Assembly (NCBI GenBank): GCA_947177925.1
Contig: CAMWWJ010000190.1
Coordinates: 1 to 6,623, forward strand
Direction of reading: 5' to 3'
DNA from: an uncultured Lachnospiraceae bacterium
Lineage (GTDB): Bacteria; Bacillota; Clostridia; Lachnospirales; Lachnospiraceae
Length of the DNA stretch: 6,623 nucleotides
Positions 6,192 through 6,623 of the stretch are shown here, in pieces (position 1 is the first letter of the stretch; each line of letters begins with the position of its first letter). The notes under the pieces are model-generated. The model worked only from the letters and a program-made list of their open reading frames with translations, made no database searches and was not told where the DNA came from. The position numbers and the translations under genes are program-made.

Positions 6192-6339
6192 GTCGGATAA
6201 GGCATATCCTATAGAAGTCTTATGGGCACGCTCTCGCTCTATGAAGACGCAGCGGTACTAACGCACCAAAATACGGTGCGTAAGGACCGGCGACTTCATT
6301 AAGGCCCATAAGACTTCTATAGGATATGCCTTATCCGAC
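6192..6339. repeat. 148-bp long palindromic element (ERIC/MITE-like or structured RNA)
   Basis: The outer stem is a perfect 36-bp inverted repeat (6192-6227 with 6304-6339). Inside it is an asymmetric internal loop, 13 nt on the left (6228-6240, with a CGCTCT repeat) against 4 nt on the right (6300-6303). A second stem follows, 6241-6250 with 6290-6299 (9 of 10 paired), then a 2-nt bulge (6251-6252), then a third stem, 6253-6267 with 6275-6289 (13 of 15 paired), closed by a 7-nt loop (6268-6274). In total 58 base pairs span 148 bp. It has no coding frame and no evident target-site duplication, and is not followed directly by a U-run, so it is not a simple terminator. The preserved pairing suggests selection for structure or a recent palindromic insertion. 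It resembles the ERIC/MITE class in form only; I cannot assign a family. Confidence 0.75.
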
Positions 6340-6342
6340 TGT

Positions 6343-6386
6343 GTATCGAAACGCCAAAGTTTTAAGAGTTTTGGCGGGCGGGATAC
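6343..6386. repeat. Second hairpin beside the long palindrome
   Basis: CGCCAAA (6352-6358) and TTTGGCG (6370-6376) form a 7-bp stem around an 11-nt loop. An outer 5-bp pairing GTATC (6343-6347) with GATAC (6382-6386) encloses it, with 4 and 5 unpaired bases between the stems. On the plus strand it is followed by CTTTTTAG, giving it a weak terminator look in that direction. Its position 3 bp after the palindrome suggests that both could belong to one larger element or transcript, with this as the 3' end. Confidence 0.5.
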
Positions 6387-6623
6387 CTTTTTAGGGAAGC
6401 TTAAAGATTGGCAAGGTTCTTTAAATATGTTTTGTCATGAAATACATGAGATAATTTTCTTTTTGTCTTTTCTAAGGGTAAAGCCTGAGAAGAAACAGCG
6501 GAAGAGGGAGGAGGGCGGATTTGCTGCATTGTTTTTCCTGGCGCTTTTACTTAACAGCCTGTTCAACTCCCCAGGGGAAAATTGCCATGGACGGCAATAG
6601 AGTAGAGAAATAACAGTAAATGT
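6387..6623. other. Right-end region with no convincing gene
   Basis: Apart from the weak 57-codon frame, this stretch holds a purine-rich Shine-Dalgarno-like run at 6506-6515 and a 6-bp hairpin, ATTGCC (6581-6586) with GGCAAT (6593-6598), which on the minus strand is followed by TTTTCC and could be a weak terminator of a gene beyond the window. No tRNA, transposase or complete conserved gene is visible on either strand. Confidence 0.4.
6427..6600 (+). CDS. Weak 57-codon ORF, small membrane protein or decayed lipoprotein
   Basis: This is the only plus-strand frame in the right end with a gene-like pattern. A charged stretch (KPEKKQRKREE, 19-29) is followed by a hydrophobic segment (GFAALFFLALLL, 30-41) and a short polar tail ending at TAG. 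It has no good ribosome site (only AAGG 11 nt upstream) and no clear promoter. After the hydrophobic run the next frame reads YLTACSTPQGK, which looks like a lipobox (LTAC) in the expected place, so the region may be a frameshifted remnant of a lipoprotein signal peptide. That other frame stops at 6611-6613. I recognise no family, and it may simply be noncoding. Confidence 0.2.
   Translation: MFCHEIHEIIFFLSFLRVKPEKKQRKREEGGFAALFFLALLLNSLFNSPGENCHGRQ

Noticed and set aside
6192..6339. Palindrome as an integron attC site
   Set aside because: The ends lack the RYYYAAC/GTTRRRY core sites, and there is no integrase or gene cassette nearby.
6192..6386. Palindrome as an insertion sequence or CRISPR
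   Set aside because: No transposase frame, no clear target duplication and no regularly spaced direct repeats are present.
6521..6613. TTG-start 30-codon ORF behind a strong GGGAGGAGG sequence on the plus strand
   Set aside because: The Shine-Dalgarno-like run is part of a purine-rich stretch, the product is short and unrecognised, and the start codon is rare. It is kept only as part of the frameshifted-lipoprotein idea.

Overview
The window looks like a chromosomal segment from a Gram-positive anaerobic gut Firmicute, most likely Lachnospiraceae (Blautia/Ruminococcus type). The grounds are low-to-moderate GC, AGGAG-type ribosome binding sites, A/T-rich terminators, and an intracellular family 31 alpha-glucosidase that, from memory, closely resembles the characterised Ruminococcus obeum enzyme Ro-alphaG1. 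No database was searched.

All six well-supported genes lie on the minus strand, so transcription runs from right to left. In transcription order they are: a DJ-1/PfpI-family protein (6066-5515) with a clear sigma-A promoter and a hairpin terminator; an ECF sigma factor (5395-4889); a single-pass membrane protein overlapping it by 20 bp, probably its anti-sigma factor (4908-4105); an orphan OmpR/VanR-like response regulator (4025-3339); a GH31 alpha-glucosidase (3195-1189) with its own promoter-like sequence; and trpD, anthranilate phosphoribosyltransferase (1122-88). An 18-codon reading frame exactly bridges the GH31 stop and the trpD ribosome binding site.

The genes form three likely units. 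The first is the monocistronic DJ-1 gene. The second is a regulatory unit of sigma factor and anti-sigma, possibly read through into the response regulator. The third is a metabolic unit in which an alpha-glucosidase precedes trpD, where trpG or trpE would be expected in a standard tryptophan operon. Whether other trp genes follow trpD cannot be seen because the window ends 87 bases after its stop.

The right end (about 6146-6623) has no convincing gene. It holds a G-rich tract, a 148-bp long palindrome (6192-6339) with a perfect 36-bp outer stem, a second hairpin beside it (6343-6386), and a weak 57-codon plus-strand reading frame that might be a small membrane protein or a decayed lipoprotein. 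The palindrome is the most unusual structure here and looks like a dispersed palindromic repeat (ERIC/MITE-like) or a structured RNA. The promoter of the DJ-1 gene has a run of seven C residues between its -35 and -10 boxes, which could make its spacing unstable. I see no CRISPR array, tRNA, rRNA, transposase or complete new defence-type system.
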